From contig JAEXNS010000363.1 in the NCBI GenBank assembly GCA_023439605.1, positions 1 to 5,999 on the forward strand: a DNA stretch of 5,999 nt. Direction: 5' to 3'. This document shows, in pieces, positions 4,677 through 5,999 of the stretch. The notes beneath the pieces are model-generated. The model ran no database searches. It saw only the letters and a program-made list of their open reading frames with translations, and was not told the DNA's origin. The stretch is from Bacillota bacterium (GTDB lineage: Bacteria; Bacillota; Clostridia; Oscillospirales; Ruminococcaceae). A program made the translations under genes and the position numbers. How positions within the stretch are numbered: the first letter of the stretch is position 1; every line of letters starts with the position of its first letter.

Positions 4677-5867
4677 ATGTCTAATATTAAACTTACCTTT
4701 AAGGATTTTATTCCTGCCATTTCAGGTTTGATAGGTAAAATTTCTCTAGTAGCTTCTTTCGCCCTTGTTTGGGCGAAAGAACTAGGGATAAAAAATGAAA
4801 ATTTTGTTTTTGAAAATGTTAGATTAGAACTGCTTATAGGAAGTTTAATTAGCTTATTTGGAATTTTAGTTTTAAAAAACACTTCTCCTGCTGGTACTCT
4901 TTCTCCTCTTGTTGTTATGATCCCTTTTATGGTTAAGTTTGGAGTTCATCCATTGATTTTAGGTTGTTTAGTTGGAATTTTAGGTATAATATTAATAAAA
5001 ACAGGTTATTATAAAAAACTAATTAATTTATCTGGTTTCTTAACTAAAACGAGCATAACTTTAGTTTTCGGAATTTCTGGCATAATAATGTCAATAGAAA
5101 AACTATATCTTTTTTTTGGAAATAAATATTTGGCTTTTTTCTTACTCATCACTTCACTATCTTTAATTTATTTTGTTTTGTTTAAGACTAACAAAACATG
5201 GCTTATAATTTTATTTTCATCATTTATGGCTATAATTATTCCATATTTTTTCAACATTAAACCCTCAAATAACTTTATAGTTCAAAGTATAAACTTATCG
5301 CCTAATCATTGGTGGAACAGTGTATGGAATGTTGGGTATGGAATTAATTTAACAACTATTTTAAAAACTCTACCTTTTGCACTATTTGTAATTCTTTTAT
5401 GGGCGGTAGACACTTTGTCAATACAGGCTATAAAAGAAAAAAATTATAAATACGACGTTGAAATTGACAATTCTTTTGTTTTGGCTTCTATACGAAATAT
5501 CGTGGGCAGCATATTTGGCGGAGCACAAACAGCTTCACTATGGAGAAGTTTTTTAATTCCTTTATTTATGACAGGTCGTAAAATCAAGGCTTCTGCTATT
5601 ATTTTATGTATACTAGGAATAACTTGTAGCCTTATAGGTTGGCCTATACATTTTTTATCATTTACTCCCCTTATATGGTCAGTATTGCTTTTTGGAATTT
5701 TTATACCACTTATAATAACGGCAATTCAAAATTTATTTAATTCCCAATGTAAAAAAAGTAAATTTTTCATAATTTTGTTCTCTTTATTAGGTATATTTAT
5801 AAATCCTATAATTACATGGTTAGTTTCTACTATATACGAAAAAAACAAAAGAAACTTATACTACTAA
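4677..5867 (+). CDS. DUF3360-family multipass membrane permease
   Basis: A 396-residue, strongly hydrophobic protein with roughly 10-12 membrane helices (for example near 13-33, 48-66, 90-108, 122-140, 147-168, 173-193, 228-246, 303-322, 328-350 and 361-385). Stretches matching the DUF3360 (PF11840) pattern as I know it are ISGLIGKISLV (15-25), FVFENVRLELLIGS (43-56), SPAGTLSPLVVMIP (70-83) and SIRNIVGSIFGG (271-282) with LWRSFLIP (288-295) and RKIKASAI (301-308). Family members are putative transporters, possibly related to NCS2/SulP-type permeases; the substrate is unknown. It is shorter than the roughly 490-residue proteobacterial members, mostly at the N-terminus. The ATG lies 3 nt after the previous stop with only a weak ribosome site, suggesting translational coupling. 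No terminator follows before element copy 4. Confidence 0.8.
   Translation: MSNIKLTFKDFIPAISGLIGKISLVASFALVWAKELGIKNENFVFENVRLELLIGSLISLFGILVLKNTSPAGTLSPLVVMIPFMVKFGVHPLILGCLVGILGIILIKTGYYKKLINLSGFLTKTSITLVFGISGIIMSIEKLYLFFGNKYLAFFLLITSLSLIYFVLFKTNKTWLIILFSSFMAIIIPYFFNIKPSNNFIVQSINLSPNHWWNSVWNVGYGINLTTILKTLPFALFVILLWAVDTLSIQAIKEKNYKYDVEIDNSFVLASIRNIVGSIFGGAQTASLWRSFLIPLFMTGRKIKASAIILCILGITCSLIGWPIHFLSFTPLIWSVLLFGIFIPLIITAIQNLFNSQCKKSKFFIILFSLLGIFINPIITWLVSTIYEKNKRNLYY
4754..4781 (+). other. Strong hairpin inside the 5' end of the permease gene
   Basis: TTCTTTCGCCC (4754-4764) and GGGCGAAAGAA (4771-4781) form a perfect 11-bp stem with a 6-nt loop, 77 nt after the permease start codon. Neither strand has a T-tract after it, so it is not a simple terminator. 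It is unusually stable for a gene this AT-rich. Confidence 0.7.
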
Positions 5868-5890
5868 TATTCTAAAATACTTGATTGAAT

Positions 5891-5964
5891 GCTACTGTTC
5901 AGCTATATTTATAAGGCGGAGATATTTTACCGAAGGTCCAGGGCGACCGGAAAGCCCGGTCGAC
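5891..5964 (+). mobile_element. MITE-like interspersed element, copy 4, left part only
   Basis: The element begins 23 nt after the permease stop with GCTACTGTTCAGC, matching the terminal repeat of the other copies, and continues through hairpin 1, GGGC (5941-5944)/GCCC (5954-5957), to GGTCGAC (5958-5964). There the similarity stops abruptly: where the other copies have the hairpin-2 sequence, this one has CAATGTCGTCAACTTAAGC. The right half is either deleted or displaced by an insertion that continues outside the window. The last 35 bases cannot be assigned. Confidence 0.68.
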
Positions 5965-5999
5965 CAATGTCGTCAACTTAAGCAAAATGCAAAAATAAA

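Noticed and set aside
1..5999. The same 13 bases, AATGCAAAAATAA, occur at 1-13 and near the right end of the window (5986-5998).
   Set aside because: The first lies inside the UPF0316 coding sequence, the string is AT-rich and low in complexity, and nothing else around the two sites matches. Probably coincidence.

Overview
The window is AT-rich chromosomal DNA with strong Shine-Dalgarno sites and consensus sigma-A-type promoters. It carries genes typical of low-G+C Firmicutes. An anaerobic member of Clostridia fits best; I cannot name the genus.

Layout: the left edge holds the 5' part of a UPF0316 (DUF5698/DUF2179) membrane protein gene on the minus strand, with its own promoter. Positions 222-832 contain no convincing gene. 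They hold that promoter, two copies (362-490 and 605-729) of a short interspersed element, an unassigned strong promoter between them (531-559), and the promoter of the next gene (778-806). A small MpsC/DUF2294 protein (833-1198) follows and ends at a strong intrinsic terminator. Next come purE (1387-1890), a third element copy in inverted orientation (1893-2014), purC (2045-2770), a large DUF4914 protein (2796-4673) and a DUF3360-type permease (4677-5867). A fourth, broken copy of the element closes the window.

How the genes fit together: PurE and PurC catalyse adjacent steps of de novo IMP synthesis and were probably an ordinary two-gene operon with a 24-nt gap before the element inserted right after the purE stop codon. 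purC, the DUF4914 gene and the permease gene are tightly spaced (25 and 3 nt) and look co-transcribed. This is unlike the usual continuation into purF/purM/purN.

Two points stand out. First, the DUF4914 protein carries, in the same order, short motifs resembling those of ATP-dependent phosphoenolpyruvate carboxykinase (PEPCK), so it is probably a divergent PEPCK/HPr-kinase-fold enzyme. Second, the interspersed element behaves like a miniature inverted-repeat transposable element (MITE). It is about 120-130 bp, has terminal inverted repeats, makes 8-bp target duplications (one perfect, one 7/8), and has a GC-rich core of two hairpins preserved between copies by compensatory changes.
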